Assembly (NCBI RefSeq): GCF_003852235.1 | Contig: NZ_CP027732.1 | Span: 1,550,001-1,614,000 of the forward strand | Reading direction: 5' to 3' | Source of the DNA: Pseudomonas sp. R4-35-07 | GTDB lineage: Bacteria; Pseudomonadota; Gammaproteobacteria; Pseudomonadales; Pseudomonadaceae | Length of the DNA: 64,000 nt | In this document: piece by piece, positions 8,898-17,484 of the stretch | How positions within the stretch are numbered: position 1 is the stretch's first letter | Layout: each line of letters begins with the position of its first letter | The notes under the pieces: generated by a model | What the model was told of the DNA's origin: nothing | Seen by the model: only the letters and a program-made list of their open reading frames with translations | Databases searched by the model: none | Program-made: the position numbers and the translations under genes

Positions 8898-9712
8898 AAC
8901 ATCGAACGTGCTTCATCCAGCTCGGTGCGCAATGTCTCGCTGTAGGGGTCAATCCGCAGCTTCTTCACCGCCGGTACGTCGGCCATATCGACGTTCGCCA
9001 GCGGGTGTCCGGTGTGGCGGTGACAGTAGAGCACGGCGACCTGCACCACATCGATGTAATCGAGCTGGGCGCAGTCGCGTTCCAGGTTCAGATACTGGCC
9101 GGGCAGTTTTGCCAGCATTTCGGGGAAGTCCCAGCCGCTGAGCAGCTTGTCGCCCAATACCGGGTGGATGCTGTCGATCACGTGGTTGAGGCTGACCGGG
9201 TCGGACAGCAGCTCGTAATGGTCTTCGGCGTAGGTGAGGATCGGCAGCACGCCGATCTGGTGCACCAGGCCGCCCAGGGCCGCCTGGTCGGGCTTGAGTT
9301 GGCTATGCCGGCGACACAGGGCATAGCTGACGCCCGCGACCTCCAGGCTGCGGCGCCACACTTCGCGCATTTTCTGTTCGACCACCTCGGAGCGGGCGTG
9401 AAAGATCTGCTCCATGACCAGGCCGATGGCCAGGTTGCTGCTGTAATTGGTGCCGAGCCGCGTGATGGCGGTGTGCAGGTCGGTAACTTCCTGAGTTGCT
9501 CTGAGCAACGGGCTATTGACCACTTTGATCAGGCGCGCCGACAGGGCGGTATCGCGACTGATCACTTTACTCAAGTGGCTGATGCTGATCTCCGGGTCTT
9601 CGGCGGCCTGACGAATTTTCAGGGCCACCTCCGGTAATGTCGGCAGAACCAGGTCATCGTTGTCGATGGCCTTCATCAAAGCCTGTTGGACTTTTTCCGC
9701 CAGCTCGTTCAT
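8891..9712 (-). CDS. HDOD domain-containing signalling protein
   Basis: The 273-residue cytoplasmic protein is one HDOD domain (about residues 20-215): LPTLPEVALKIRQAAEDPEI, then LSKVISRDTALSARLIKVVNS and LGGLVHQIGVLPIL. HDOD domains are HD-superfamily relatives without the catalytic metal site and appear in bacterial signalling, motility and stress pathways. No second output domain is present. It converges on tctE with a 7-bp overlap and is followed in the other direction by ygfZ, 37 bp away. Its specific role is unknown. Confidence 0.85.
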   Translation of the reverse strand: MNELAEKVQQALMKAIDNDDLVLPTLPEVALKIRQAAEDPEISISHLSKVISRDTALSARLIKVVNSPLLRATQEVTDLHTAITRLGTNYSSNLAIGLVMEQIFHARSEVVEQKMREVWRRSLEVAGVSYALCRRHSQLKPDQAALGGLVHQIGVLPILTYAEDHYELLSDPVSLNHVIDSIHPVLGDKLLSGWDFPEMLAKLPGQYLNLERDCAQLDYIDVVQVAVLYCHRHTGHPLANVDMADVPAVKKLRIDPYSETLRTELDEARSMFY

Positions 9713-9749
9713 TCATACTCTCTAGGGTGTTGCAAAAAAAGTACGGCGG

Positions 9750-10691
9750 TTAACGCTGGATCTCACGATCGCGGTCCAGCGCGTAGGGCAGGTCAAGCAG
9801 TCGCAGGCCCGGGCCTTCCAGGCTGCCTAAGCGTACGTCGCCGTTATCGGCAGCTTCGGCTTGCAGCACGGCAAGAAGTTCAATGGACTGATCCGCTTTT
9901 GCCGCGATGACCACTTCGCCGATCGAACTGTTATGGCTAGGGGAAAACAGTGCGGTGCCTGGCTCGGGTAATTCGGTCGCGGCCAGGCTCACGCGGTACA
10001 GGCGGCGTTTGAGTTTGCCCAGGTACTGCATGCGCGCGACGATTTCCTGGCCGGTGTAGCAACCTTTCTTGAAGCTGACGCCGCCCACCGCTTGCAGGTT
10101 GAGCATCTGCGGGATGAACAGTTCGCGGGTCTGCGGCATCACCTGGCCGATGCCGGCGCGGACCTGGCCCAGCAGCCATTCATTCAGCTCGGCTTGCGGC
10201 AGGCTTGCCGCCAACTGGCTGCGCAGGCTTTCGGCGTGTTCGGCGGGTGCCCAGAGTTCAGCGCGGCCAGGCGACACGCGGATGGCGATCAACGTCTCGG
10301 TGCGCGTCACGCTGTCGGTCTCGACCGGCAACGCCAGGCCCAGCGCGGCCAGCGCCTGGTCGGCATGCGCCAGGCCGAAACGCACCCAGGCGGCGCTTTC
10401 ATCAGTGAGTTTGGATTTGGAGAACACTGCGTATTTCTTCAAGTCCGCCAATTGCGGCTCGAGCAGTTCACTGGCCATGGCCAGGAGCACGCCGTCACCT
10501 TGTAGCAGGATGCGAAAACTTGACTGCATCCGGCCTTTTTGCGTGCAGCGCGCGCCCAGGCTGGCCTGGGTGTCACTCAGGTAATTGAGGTTGCAGGTCA
10601 GTTGGCCCTGCAGGAATTTGGCAGCGTCCGCGCCGCGGACGGCGAGAACGCCTTCGTGGGACAGCGAGCAGAAGAAAGCAGAGTCGGCCAT
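9750..10691 (-). CDS. ygfZ: tRNA-modifying/folate-binding protein YgfZ
   Basis: This 313-residue YgfZ/GcvT-fold protein takes part in maintaining Fe-S cluster enzymes such as MiaB in a folate-dependent manner. The hallmark KGCYTGQEIVAR motif with its essential Cys lies around residue 215, followed by MQYLGKLKRRLYRV. The N-terminal region LRGADAAKFLQGQLTCNLNYL style (here VRGADAAKFLQGQ) is the tetrahydrofolate-binding part. It is divergent from sdhE, an arrangement conserved in gamma-proteobacteria. Confidence 0.94.
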   Translation of the reverse strand: MADSAFFCSLSHEGVLAVRGADAAKFLQGQLTCNLNYLSDTQASLGARCTQKGRMQSSFRILLQGDGVLLAMASELLEPQLADLKKYAVFSKSKLTDESAAWVRFGLAHADQALAALGLALPVETDSVTRTETLIAIRVSPGRAELWAPAEHAESLRSQLAASLPQAELNEWLLGQVRAGIGQVMPQTRELFIPQMLNLQAVGGVSFKKGCYTGQEIVARMQYLGKLKRRLYRVSLAATELPEPGTALFSPSHNSSIGEVVIAAKADQSIELLAVLQAEAADNGDVRLGSLEGPGLRLLDLPYALDRDREIQR

Positions 10692-10831
10692 GGGTCATCG
10701 CAGGTCAAAAAGTCATGGGTGCATCATAGAGGGGCGCCCGGCAAATGCATAGTTTCCATGGGGCGCGACCAAAGCCGGCTGTCCCGGTGCCGTCGGGCCT
10801 GTATACTTGCGCTCTATTTGAGGAGCGTTCC

Positions 10832-11086
10832 ATGGTCGAAGATGTAGAAATCAATCGCCTCTACTGGCACAGCCGTCGCGGCATGCTGGAACTGGACGTG
10901 TTGCTGGTGCCTTTCACCAAAGAAGTCTACGCGACGCTCAACAAGGTAGATCGCGACCTTTACGTACGGCTGCTGACATGCGAAGACCAGGACATGTTCG
11001 GCTGGTTCATGGAGCGCGCCGAATCGGAAGATCCGGAGCTGCAACGCATGGTTCGGATGATCCTGGACCGTGTCCAGCCCAAGTAA
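10832..11086 (+). CDS. sdhE: Succinate dehydrogenase assembly factor SdhE (FAD assembly)
   Basis: An 84-residue protein that promotes covalent flavinylation of the SdhA subunit. The family motif [10 protein letters not shown] (RGxxE) is at residues 15-24, with the acidic C-terminal helices [16 protein letters not shown]. The ATG at 10832 has AGGAG 6 bp upstream (10821-10825); upstream in-frame codons from 10745 are not needed. The next gene, ygfX, starts inside its 3' end. Confidence 0.95.
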   Translation: MVEDVEINRLYWHSRRGMLELDVLLVPFTKEVYATLNKVDRDLYVRLLTCEDQDMFGWFMERAESEDPELQRMVRMILDRVQPK

Positions 11087-11516
11087 CCGTTTTGAGTGCC
11101 GCTGGCAGGCCTCACGGCTGTTGCTGGCGGCGTATCTGATTGCGCAACTGTTTGCATTGGGTGCCTGTCTGGTAGTCGATCTGCCGCTTGCATCCCTTGG
11201 CATGCTGGCGTGCCTGGCCCACGCCGCCTGGGTGTTGCCGCGGCATGTGTTGCTGACTCACCGCTCGTCGATTCGGGGCCTGCGCCGCGATGAGGATGGC
11301 TGGCAATTGTTCAGCGCCGAGCGCGGCTGGCACAGCGTGCAGTTACGGCCCGACAGCCTGGCGCTGCCGCTGGTCGTGGTGCTGCGCTATCGGGTGCAAG
11401 GTGAACGATGGGTGCGCTCGACGTGCGTGCCTCACGACGCGCAGGCTGCGGATATGCACCGGCGCCTGCGCGTACGCTTGAAGTTCAGTCGCCGTAGGTG
11501 GCTGGCACCAGAATAG
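11070..11516 (+). CDS. ygfX: YgfX/CptA-family membrane protein
   Basis: A 148-residue protein starting at GTG 11070, 17 bp before the sdhE stop ends, so coupled to it. Two adjacent hydrophobic segments ([20 protein letters not shown] and [16 protein letters not shown]) form a helical hairpin near the N-terminus; the rest is a soluble cytoplasmic domain. In E. coli the sdhE-ygfX pair was proposed as a toxin-antitoxin (CptBA) acting on FtsZ/MreB, but SdhE is now known as a flavinylation factor. The last 32 bp overlap the convergent nadB. Confidence 0.85.
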   Translation: MSSPSNRFECRWQASRLLLAAYLIAQLFALGACLVVDLPLASLGMLACLAHAAWVLPRHVLLTHRSSIRGLRRDEDGWQLFSAERGWHSVQLRPDSLALPLVVVLRYRVQGERWVRSTCVPHDAQAADMHRRLRVRLKFSRRRWLAPE

Positions 11517-13101
11517 TGTCGCGGGCCTCAGGCAGCATCTGCGGGTAGTCGAGGGTGTAATGCAGCCCTCGGCTTTCCTTGCGCGCCATGGCCGAGCGAA
11601 TCATCAACTCGGCGACTTGGGCCAGGTTGCGTAATTCGATCAGGTCGCGGCTGACTTTATAGTTGCTGTAGAACTCGTCGATTTCATCCAGCAGCAAACG
11701 CACCCGGTGCTGTGCCCGTTGCAGACGCTTGTTGGTGCGCACGATCCCCACGTAGTCCCACATGAAACGCCGCAGCTCGTCCCAGTTGTGCGCGATGATC
11801 ACATCTTCGTCCGAATCCGTCACCTGGCTGGCATCCCAGCGCGGCAGGGCGGCCGGCACCGCGATGCGCGGCAGTTGCTCGAGGATGTCCGCCGCCGCCG
11901 AGCGCGCATACACAAAGCATTCGAGCAGCGAATTGCTGGCCATGCGGTTGGCGCCGTGCAGGCCGGTGAAACTGGTTTCGCCAATGGCGTACAGGCCGGG
12001 CACGTCGGTGCGGCCATGCTGGTCGACCATCACGCCGCCGCAGGTGTAATGCGCGGCAGGCACGACCGGGATCGGGCCTTTGGTGATGTCGATGTTGAAG
12101 GTCAGGCAGCGTTCATAGACGGTGGGGAAGTGCGTCTTGATGAAGGCTTCGGGTTTGTGGCTGATGTCCAGATAGACGCAGTCGATGCCCAGGCGCTTCA
12201 TCTCATGGTCGATGGCGCGGGCGACGATGTCGCGCGGTGCCAGCTCGGCGCGCGGGTCGAAGCGTTGCATGAAGCGTTCGCCATTGGGCAGCTTCAAGTG
12301 TGCACCTTCCCCGCGCAGCGCCTCGGTGATCAGGAAACTCTTGGCCTGGGGGTGGTACAGGCAAGTGGGGTGGAACTGGTTGAATTCCAGGTTCGCCACC
12401 CGGCAGCCCGAGCGCCAGGCCATGGCGATGCCGTCGCCGCAGGCCCCGTCGGGGTTGCTGGTATAGAGGTAGACCTTGGCCGCGCCACCTGAGGCAAGGA
12501 TGGTGAAGCGCGCGCCATAGGTGTCGACTTCGCCGCTGGTGCGGTTGAGCACATAGGCGCCGAGGCAGCGCTCGCCGGGAAGGCCCAGGCGTTTTTCGGT
12601 GATCAGGTCGACGGCGACTCGCTGCTCCAGTAATTCGATGTTGGGGCGTTGGCGAGCCTGGTCGAGCAAGGTCCTGAAAATGGCGGCGCCGGTGGCGTCG
12701 GCGGCATGGATGATGCGGCGGTGGCTGTGGCCGCCCTCACGGGTCAGATGGAACTCGAAGCCGCCGTCATCGCTGCCCGCGTGTTCATCGCGGGTAAAGG
12801 GCACCCCCTGGTCGATCAGCCATTGGATTGCCTCGCGACTATGCTCGACGGTGAAGCGCACCGCGTCTTCATTGCACAGGCCGCCGCCAGCATTGAGGGT
12901 GTCTTCGACATGGGACTGTACGGTGTCGGTGTCGTCCAGTACGGCAGCGACGCCGCCCTGTGCCCAGAATGTCGAACCGTTGGCCAGGTCGCCTTTGCTC
13001 AGTACGGCTATACGCAGATGGCTGGGGAGGGTCAGTGCCAGGCTCAGGCCGGCGGCGCCGCTGCCGATCACCAGGACATCGTGTTGAAACTGTTGGCTCA
13101 T
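11485..13101 (-). CDS. nadB: L-aspartate oxidase
   Basis: This 538-residue flavoenzyme oxidises aspartate to iminoaspartate, the first step of de novo NAD synthesis. It has the FAD-binding [14 protein letters not shown] at the N-terminus, the [12 protein letters not shown] loop, the active-site region [20 protein letters not shown] and the C-terminal flavin contact [20 protein letters not shown]. Length matches the family. It ends 3' of ygfX (convergent overlap) and is divergent from algU, with which it shares a 463-bp upstream region. Confidence 0.97.
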   Translation of the reverse strand: MSQQFQHDVLVIGSGAAGLSLALTLPSHLRIAVLSKGDLANGSTFWAQGGVAAVLDDTDTVQSHVEDTLNAGGGLCNEDAVRFTVEHSREAIQWLIDQGVPFTRDEHAGSDDGGFEFHLTREGGHSHRRIIHAADATGAAIFRTLLDQARQRPNIELLEQRVAVDLITEKRLGLPGERCLGAYVLNRTSGEVDTYGARFTILASGGAAKVYLYTSNPDGACGDGIAMAWRSGCRVANLEFNQFHPTCLYHPQAKSFLITEALRGEGAHLKLPNGERFMQRFDPRAELAPRDIVARAIDHEMKRLGIDCVYLDISHKPEAFIKTHFPTVYERCLTFNIDITKGPIPVVPAAHYTCGGVMVDQHGRTDVPGLYAIGETSFTGLHGANRMASNSLLECFVYARSAAADILEQLPRIAVPAALPRWDASQVTDSDEDVIIAHNWDELRRFMWDYVGIVRTNKRLQRAQHRVRLLLDEIDEFYSNYKVSRDLIELRNLAQVAELMIRSAMARKESRGLHYTLDYPQMLPEARDTILVPATYGD

Positions 13102-13283
13102 TGAATGGATTCCGCAAAAAGCGATCCGAAGAGGAGGCGCAAGCAGGACGCCTGGATCGGCGAATCAAAGGGGCACACGGACCACTAGTATATAGAGGGG
13201 TGGAGCGGCACAATAGCCAGGCATTCGTGGCATTGTGAGATTACGGTGCACAGCACCCGGTTAAACAGCCAGTCAGCGAGCGG

Positions 13284-13310
13284 GAACTTTTTGCATAAGC
13301 CCCGACTCAA
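13284..13310 (+). promoter_or_regulatory. Distal AlgU-type promoter of algU
   Basis: GAACTT at 13284-13289, a 17-bp spacer, then TCAA at 13307-13310. This matches the extracytoplasmic sigma-E/AlgU consensus (GAACTT-N16/17-TCtgA) and is placed as expected for an autoregulated distal promoter, about 280 bp before algU. Confidence 0.65.
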
Positions 13311-13478
13311 TAGCAGGTTGCCCGAAAGCTGGGAAAAACGTTGTGTTTATTGGCCCGTCGGGAGCATTGGACGCGTCAGAAAACCGACGAAAAGATTATT
13401 CGCGCAGCCGGCGTTGCCTGAGCTGCGTTTTTCGTGTGTGCCAAATCAGTGCGTGCCGGAAACTTGCTTGAAGGGGGA

Positions 13479-13506
13479 GAACTTTTGCGAAAAGCCCGAG
13501 TCTATG
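13479..13506 (+). promoter_or_regulatory. Proximal AlgU-type promoter of algU
   Basis: GAACTT at 13479-13484, a 16-bp spacer, then TCTATG at 13501. A second AlgU consensus promoter, about 60 bp before the algU start codon, indicating positive autoregulation. Confidence 0.7.
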
Positions 13507-13564
13507 TTTACAAGCCTGATCGTTTAGTTATGCAAGCCTCCTTCGAGTACAACGAGGAGTGTTC

Positions 13565-14146
13565 ATGCTAACCCAGGAAGAGGATCAGCAGCTGGTCGAG
13601 CGCGTACAACGCGGCGACAAGCGCGCATTTGATCTGCTAGTGCTGAAATATCAGCACAAAATTCTCGGGTTGATCGTGCGGTTTGTGCACGACACCCATG
13701 AAGCGCAGGACGTTGCACAGGAAGCCTTTATCAAGGCGTATCGTGCACTGGGCAATTTCCGCGGTGATAGTGCGTTTTACACGTGGCTATATCGCATCGC
13801 CATTAACACGGCGAAGAACTATCTGGTGTCTCGCGGCCGCCGCCCACCAGACAGTGATGTCAGTTCAGAAGATGCTGAATTCTATGATGGTGATCACGGC
13901 CTCAAAGATCTCGAGTCGCCGGAGCGTGCATTGCTGCGCGACGAAATCGAGGGAACCGTTCATCGAACAATTCAGCAACTGCCAGAAGATTTGCGTACGG
14001 CGTTAACTTTACGTGAATTCGATGGTCTGAGTTACGAAGACATTGCGAGCGTCATGCAATGTCCGGTGGGGACTGTAAGGTCACGGATTTTCCGGGCCCG
14101 GGAAGCCATCGACAAAGCCTTGCAACCGTTGTTGCAGGAAAACTAA
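13565..14146 (+). CDS. algU: Extracytoplasmic function sigma factor AlgU (RpoE/sigma-22)
   Basis: A 193-residue ECF sigma factor controlling envelope stress and alginate genes. Region 2 contains KRAFDLLVLKYQHKILGLIV and AQDVAQEAFIKAYRALGNF (-10 recognition); region 4 has LREFDGLSYEDIASVMQC and VGTVRSRIFRAREAIDKAL (-35 recognition). The start is ATG 13565, preceded by GAGGAG with about 5 bp spacing; the reading frame extends two codons further to a GTG. First gene of algU-mucA-mucB; its activity is restrained by MucA at the inner membrane. Confidence 0.98.
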   Translation: MLTQEEDQQLVERVQRGDKRAFDLLVLKYQHKILGLIVRFVHDTHEAQDVAQEAFIKAYRALGNFRGDSAFYTWLYRIAINTAKNYLVSRGRRPPDSDVSSEDAEFYDGDHGLKDLESPERALLRDEIEGTVHRTIQQLPEDLRTALTLREFDGLSYEDIASVMQCPVGTVRSRIFRAREAIDKALQPLLQEN

Positions 14147-14178
14147 AGACAGCGGCGACAGCCAAGAGAGGAACCGCC

Positions 14179-14766
14179 ATGAGTCGTGATGCCCTGCAGG
14201 AATCGCTGTCCGCAGTGATGGATAACGAAGCGGATGAACTGGAACTTCGTCGATTGCTCAACGCATTTGATGATGCCCAAACCCGTGATACCTGGTCTCG
14301 TTACCAAGTCGCTCGGGCGGTGATGCACAAGGATCTTCTAATCCCTCGTCTGGATATTGCTGCGGCCGTTTCTGCCGCGTTGGCCGATGAAGCCGTTCCG
14401 GCAAAAGCTGCTCGTGGTCCATGGCGTAGCCTGGGTCGTCTGGCAGTCGCTGCTTCGGTGACCGTCGCCGTACTGGCCGGTGTTCGTCTGTACAACCAGG
14501 ACGAAATCGCTGGTGCCGAACTGGCCCAGCAGACTCAGCAACCGGTCATGGCCGGTCCGCAAGTCAAAGGCCCGGCTGTACTGGCTGGCTACAAGGAAAG
14601 CTCTGATACCGCCGGCCCTATGGCTAACGGTGTGCTTCAGGGGCAATCCGGCTGGCAGGACCAGCGTCTCCCAGGCTACCTGCGTCAACATGCACAGGAA
14701 GCGGCTGGCAAGAACGCTGAAAGTGCTCTGCCATACGCTCGCGCAGCAAGCCTGGAAAACCGCTGA
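14179..14766 (+). CDS. mucA: Anti-sigma factor MucA
   Basis: A 195-residue single-pass inner-membrane anti-sigma factor. The cytoplasmic N-terminal domain (about 1-80: LSAVMDNEADELELRRLLNA) binds AlgU; the membrane segment is LAVAASVTVAVLAGV near residues 92-106; the periplasmic tail is cut by AlgW-type proteases during stress and is protected by MucB. The ATG at 14179 is preceded by AGAGG. No frameshift of the mucA22 kind is seen: the frame is open to the normal C-terminus, so the strain is expected to be non-mucoid by this criterion. Confidence 0.97.
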   Translation: MSRDALQESLSAVMDNEADELELRRLLNAFDDAQTRDTWSRYQVARAVMHKDLLIPRLDIAAAVSAALADEAVPAKAARGPWRSLGRLAVAASVTVAVLAGVRLYNQDEIAGAELAQQTQQPVMAGPQVKGPAVLAGYKESSDTAGPMANGVLQGQSGWQDQRLPGYLRQHAQEAAGKNAESALPYARAASLENR

Positions 14767-14782
14767 ACCGCTAAGGAGCCCT

Positions 14783-15742
14783 ATGCGCGCCATACCGCTC
14801 CTTACGCTCTTGTTCAGTAGTTGGTTTGCACTACTCGCCCATGCCGATGAAGCCCAAGACTGGCTGACTCGACTTGGGCGTGCGGAGCAGCAGCAAAGCT
14901 TTCAAGGTACGTTCATCTATGAGCGTAACGGCAGTTTTTCTACCTACGATATCTGGCACCTTGTCCAGAACGGTCAGATCCGGGAGCGGCTATTGCAGCT
15001 CGATGGCTCTGCCCAGGAAGTCGTGCGGGTAGAAGGTCACACTCAGTGCGTCAGCGGCACCCTTGTCGCCGGCCTGGGTAATTCCCGTGACAGTGCGTCA
15101 CGTTCGCTGAACCCGCAAAAACTCAATCAATTCTACGAGCTGGCCGTTATTGGCAAATCTCGTGTGGCCGGTCGTAATGCAATTATTGTTTCGATCACCC
15201 CGCGCGACCCTTACCGCTATGGTTTCGAGTTGCACCTGGATCGTGAAACCGCATTACCCCTCAAGTCGTTGCTACTCAGCGAGCAGGGGCGACTGCTGGA
15301 GCGCTTTCAGTTTGTTCGATTGAATACGTCTGCCGCTCCCGTTGATCGAGACTTGCAACCCAGCAGCGAATGCACGCCTGTTGCGATTGGCCGCAGCGAG
15401 ACATCGCAAACGCCCGCCTCCAACGCCTGGCACCTGGACTGGTTGCCGCCTGGCTTTGAGCTGAGCAGCACTACATCGCGCAAAGACCCGCAGACAAAAT
15501 CCACCCTCGACAGCTTGATGTACGATGATGGGCTTGCACGTTTCTCGGTATTTCTTGAACCCACCGACGGCGCGAGTGTGTCGGAAACCCGCACTCAGCT
15601 TGGGCCTACGGTTGCGGTGTCGCGGCATGTGAATACGGTGGACGGGCAGATGATGGTGACGGTTGTCGGAGAAATCCCAATCGGCACCGCTGAGCGCATC
15701 GCGTTGTCGGTTCGCGGTGAAAAGGCCGCAGCCAATCCGTGA
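14783..15742 (+). CDS. mucB: Periplasmic regulator MucB (RseB family)
   Basis: A 319-residue secreted protein that binds the periplasmic part of MucA and shields it from proteolysis. Signal peptide: AIPLLTLLFSSWFALLAHA, cleaved before DEAQDW. The N-terminal lipid-sensing LolA-like domain shows FQGTFIYERNGSFSTYDIWH and the C-terminal MucA-binding domain DWLPPGFELSS. I chose ATG 14783 because AGGAG lies about 5 bp upstream and the signal peptide then starts at residue 1. It follows mucA by 16 bp. mucC, which follows in P. aeruginosa, is missing. Confidence 0.95.
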   Translation: MRAIPLLTLLFSSWFALLAHADEAQDWLTRLGRAEQQQSFQGTFIYERNGSFSTYDIWHLVQNGQIRERLLQLDGSAQEVVRVEGHTQCVSGTLVAGLGNSRDSASRSLNPQKLNQFYELAVIGKSRVAGRNAIIVSITPRDPYRYGFELHLDRETALPLKSLLLSEQGRLLERFQFVRLNTSAAPVDRDLQPSSECTPVAIGRSETSQTPASNAWHLDWLPPGFELSSTTSRKDPQTKSTLDSLMYDDGLARFSVFLEPTDGASVSETRTQLGPTVAVSRHVNTVDGQMMVTVVGEIPIGTAERIALSVRGEKAAANP

Positions 15743-15834
15743 GTCGTTAATCCAGTGTTCATCCTGATCTTTCACCCTGCTGCCATGCTAGGGTGCCTGT
15801 CGAGAGCATGAAATGTCTGAATCAGCATTTTCAC

Positions 15835-15863
15835 TTGCAAAAAATCCTTATGTTTTTTATAGG
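15835..15863 (+). promoter_or_regulatory. Sigma-70-like promoter between mucB and mucD
   Basis: TTGCAA at 15835-15840, a 17-bp A/T-rich spacer, then TATAGG at 15858-15863. Transcription would begin near 15870 and run into two hairpins before mucD. Confidence 0.45.
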
Positions 15864-15869
15864 TCAGGG

Positions 15870-15936
15870 CTTCTCGGCCCTTGCCTTGTTTTGTTCGCGG
15901 AACAAAAAATGCCGGGCGCGGTTTCCGGCTTTTTTT
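15870..15936 (+). ncRNA. Candidate small RNA or mucD leader with two hairpins
   Basis: Between the promoter at 15835 and mucD there is a possible transcript of about 65 nt. It has a perfect 8-bp hairpin (TTTTGTTC, loop GCG, GAACAAAA; 15889-15907) and directly after it an intrinsic terminator. It could be an independent small RNA or a leader controlling read-through into mucD. No open reading frame of note lies in it. The existence of the transcript is inference. Confidence 0.35.
15911..15936 (+). terminator. Intrinsic terminator upstream of mucD
   Basis: GCCGG and CCGGC pair around a GC-rich loop, followed by seven Ts (15930-15936). It lies 42 bp before the mucD start, separating mucD transcription from algU-mucA-mucB. 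Confidence 0.7.
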
Positions 15937-15977
15937 GAACCCTGTCGCTCAACCCTGCTCGTCGTAACGGGAGCTGT

Positions 15978-17417
15978 ATGTCGATACCACGTTTGAAGTC
16001 TTACCTATCCATAGTCGCCACGGTGCTGGTGCTGGGTCAGGCCGTGCCCGCGCAAGCGGTCGAGCTGCCTGATTTCACCCAACTGGTGGAGCAGGCCTCG
16101 CCTGCGGTGGTGAACATCAGTACCACGCAGAAATTGCCGGATCGCAAAGTTTCGAACCAGCAGATGCCCGACCTGGAAGGCTTGCCGCCGATGCTGCGCG
16201 AGTTTTTCGAGCGAGGCATGCCGCAACCACGCACCCCGCGCGGTGGTGGCGGTGGCCAGCGCGAAGCGCAGTCCCTGGGCTCCGGTTTCATCATTTCGCC
16301 CGACGGCTATATCCTCACCAATAACCACGTGATTGCCGATGCTGACGAGATCCTCGTGCGCCTGGCCGACCGCAGTGAGTTGAAAGCCAAGCTGGTCGGC
16401 ACCGACCCGCGTTCCGACGTGGCCTTGCTGAAAATCGAAGGCAAAGACTTGCCGGTGCTTAAACTGGGTAAATCCCAGGACCTGAAAGCAGGCCAGTGGG
16501 TGGTGGCGATCGGTTCGCCGTTCGGTTTTGACCACACCGTCACCCAGGGTATTGTCAGCGCCATCGGCCGCAGCCTGCCCAATGAAAACTATGTGCCGTT
16601 CATCCAGACCGACGTGCCGATCAACCCAGGCAACTCCGGCGGGCCGCTGTTCAACCTGGCCGGCGAAGTAGTCGGGATCAACTCGCAGATCTACACCCGC
16701 TCCGGTGGTTTCATGGGCGTGTCTTTCGCGATTCCGATCGACGTGGCGATGGACGTTTCCAATCAGTTGAAGGCCGGTGGCAAAGTGAGTCGCGGTTGGC
16801 TGGGCGTGGTGATCCAGGAAGTGAACAAGGACCTCGCTGAGTCTTTCGGTCTCGATAAGCCGGCGGGTGCACTGGTCGCGCAGATCCAGGACGACGGCCC
16901 GGCTGCCAAAGGCGGCCTGCGGGTTGGCGACGTGATCCTGAGCATGAACGGCCAACCGATCATCATGTCGGCTGACTTGCCGCATCTGGTCGGCGCACTC
17001 AAGGCGGGCAGCAAAGCCAAGCTGGAAGTGATTCGTGACGGCAAGCGCCAGAATGTCGAGCTCACCGTGGGGGCAATCCCGGAAGAGGGCGCGACCCTGG
17101 ATGCCCTGGGTAACGCCAAGCCAGGCGCCGAGCGCAGCAGCAACCGCTTGGGCATTGCGGTAGTTGAGCTGACTGCCGAGCAGAAGAAAACCTTCGATCT
17201 CAAGAGCGGTGTCGTGATCAAGGAAGTGCTGGACGGCCCAGCCGCCTTGATCGGCCTGCAACCGGGCGATGTGATCACCCACCTGAACAATCAGGCGATC
17301 GATACCACCAAGGAATTCGCCGACATCGCCAAGGCGTTGCCGAAGAATCGTTCGGTGTCGATGCGCGTGCTGCGTCAGGGGCGTGCCAGCTTCATCACCT
17401 TCAAGCTGGCCGAGTAG
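15978..17417 (+). CDS. mucD: Periplasmic serine endoprotease MucD (DegP/HtrA family)
   Basis: A 479-residue HtrA-type protease/chaperone that removes misfolded envelope proteins and thereby dampens AlgU activation. Signal peptide: LSIVATVLVLGQAVPAQA. The catalytic triad is His in TNNHVIADADEI, Asp in RSDVALLKIEGK and Ser in NPGNSGGPLFNLAGEVVGIN. Two PDZ domains follow (about 270-370, RGWLGVVIQEV; and 390-479, VVIKEVLDGPAALIGLQPGD). The length fits MucD. It is preceded by its own promoter-like and terminator-like elements and followed by a strong bidirectional terminator. Confidence 0.96.
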   Translation: MSIPRLKSYLSIVATVLVLGQAVPAQAVELPDFTQLVEQASPAVVNISTTQKLPDRKVSNQQMPDLEGLPPMLREFFERGMPQPRTPRGGGGGQREAQSLGSGFIISPDGYILTNNHVIADADEILVRLADRSELKAKLVGTDPRSDVALLKIEGKDLPVLKLGKSQDLKAGQWVVAIGSPFGFDHTVTQGIVSAIGRSLPNENYVPFIQTDVPINPGNSGGPLFNLAGEVVGINSQIYTRSGGFMGVSFAIPIDVAMDVSNQLKAGGKVSRGWLGVVIQEVNKDLAESFGLDKPAGALVAQIQDDGPAAKGGLRVGDVILSMNGQPIIMSADLPHLVGALKAGSKAKLEVIRDGKRQNVELTVGAIPEEGATLDALGNAKPGAERSSNRLGIAVVELTAEQKKTFDLKSGVVIKEVLDGPAALIGLQPGDVITHLNNQAIDTTKEFADIAKALPKNRSVSMRVLRQGRASFITFKLAE

Positions 17418-17431
17418 CCTTCCAGCCCAAT

Positions 17432-17470
17432 AAAAAGCCCCGCCATCGGTGAATGATGGCGGGGCTTTTT
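17432..17470 (+). terminator. Bidirectional terminator between mucD and bepA
   Basis: A 16-bp perfect stem (AAAAAGCCCCGCCATC / GATGGCGGGGCTTTTT) with a 7-nt loop ends in T-runs on both strands, serving the convergent mucD and bepA genes. Confidence 0.93.
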
Positions 17471-17484
17471 TGTGGGCGATGGGT

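Larger units (their letters stand above)
13102..13564. promoter_or_regulatory. nadB/algU divergent regulatory region
   Basis: These 463 bp carry no convincing gene. They contain at least two sequences matching the AlgU/sigma-E promoter consensus (GAACTT, 16-17 bp, TCnnA), listed separately, and must also contain the nadB promoter on the other strand. In P. aeruginosa this region holds several algU promoters, some autoregulated. Confidence 0.7.

Noticed and set aside
15793..15996. 67-codon open frame between mucB and mucD as a possible mucC remnant
   Set aside because: No similarity to the hydrophobic MucC pattern; it runs through the hairpins and terminator and overlaps the mucD start.
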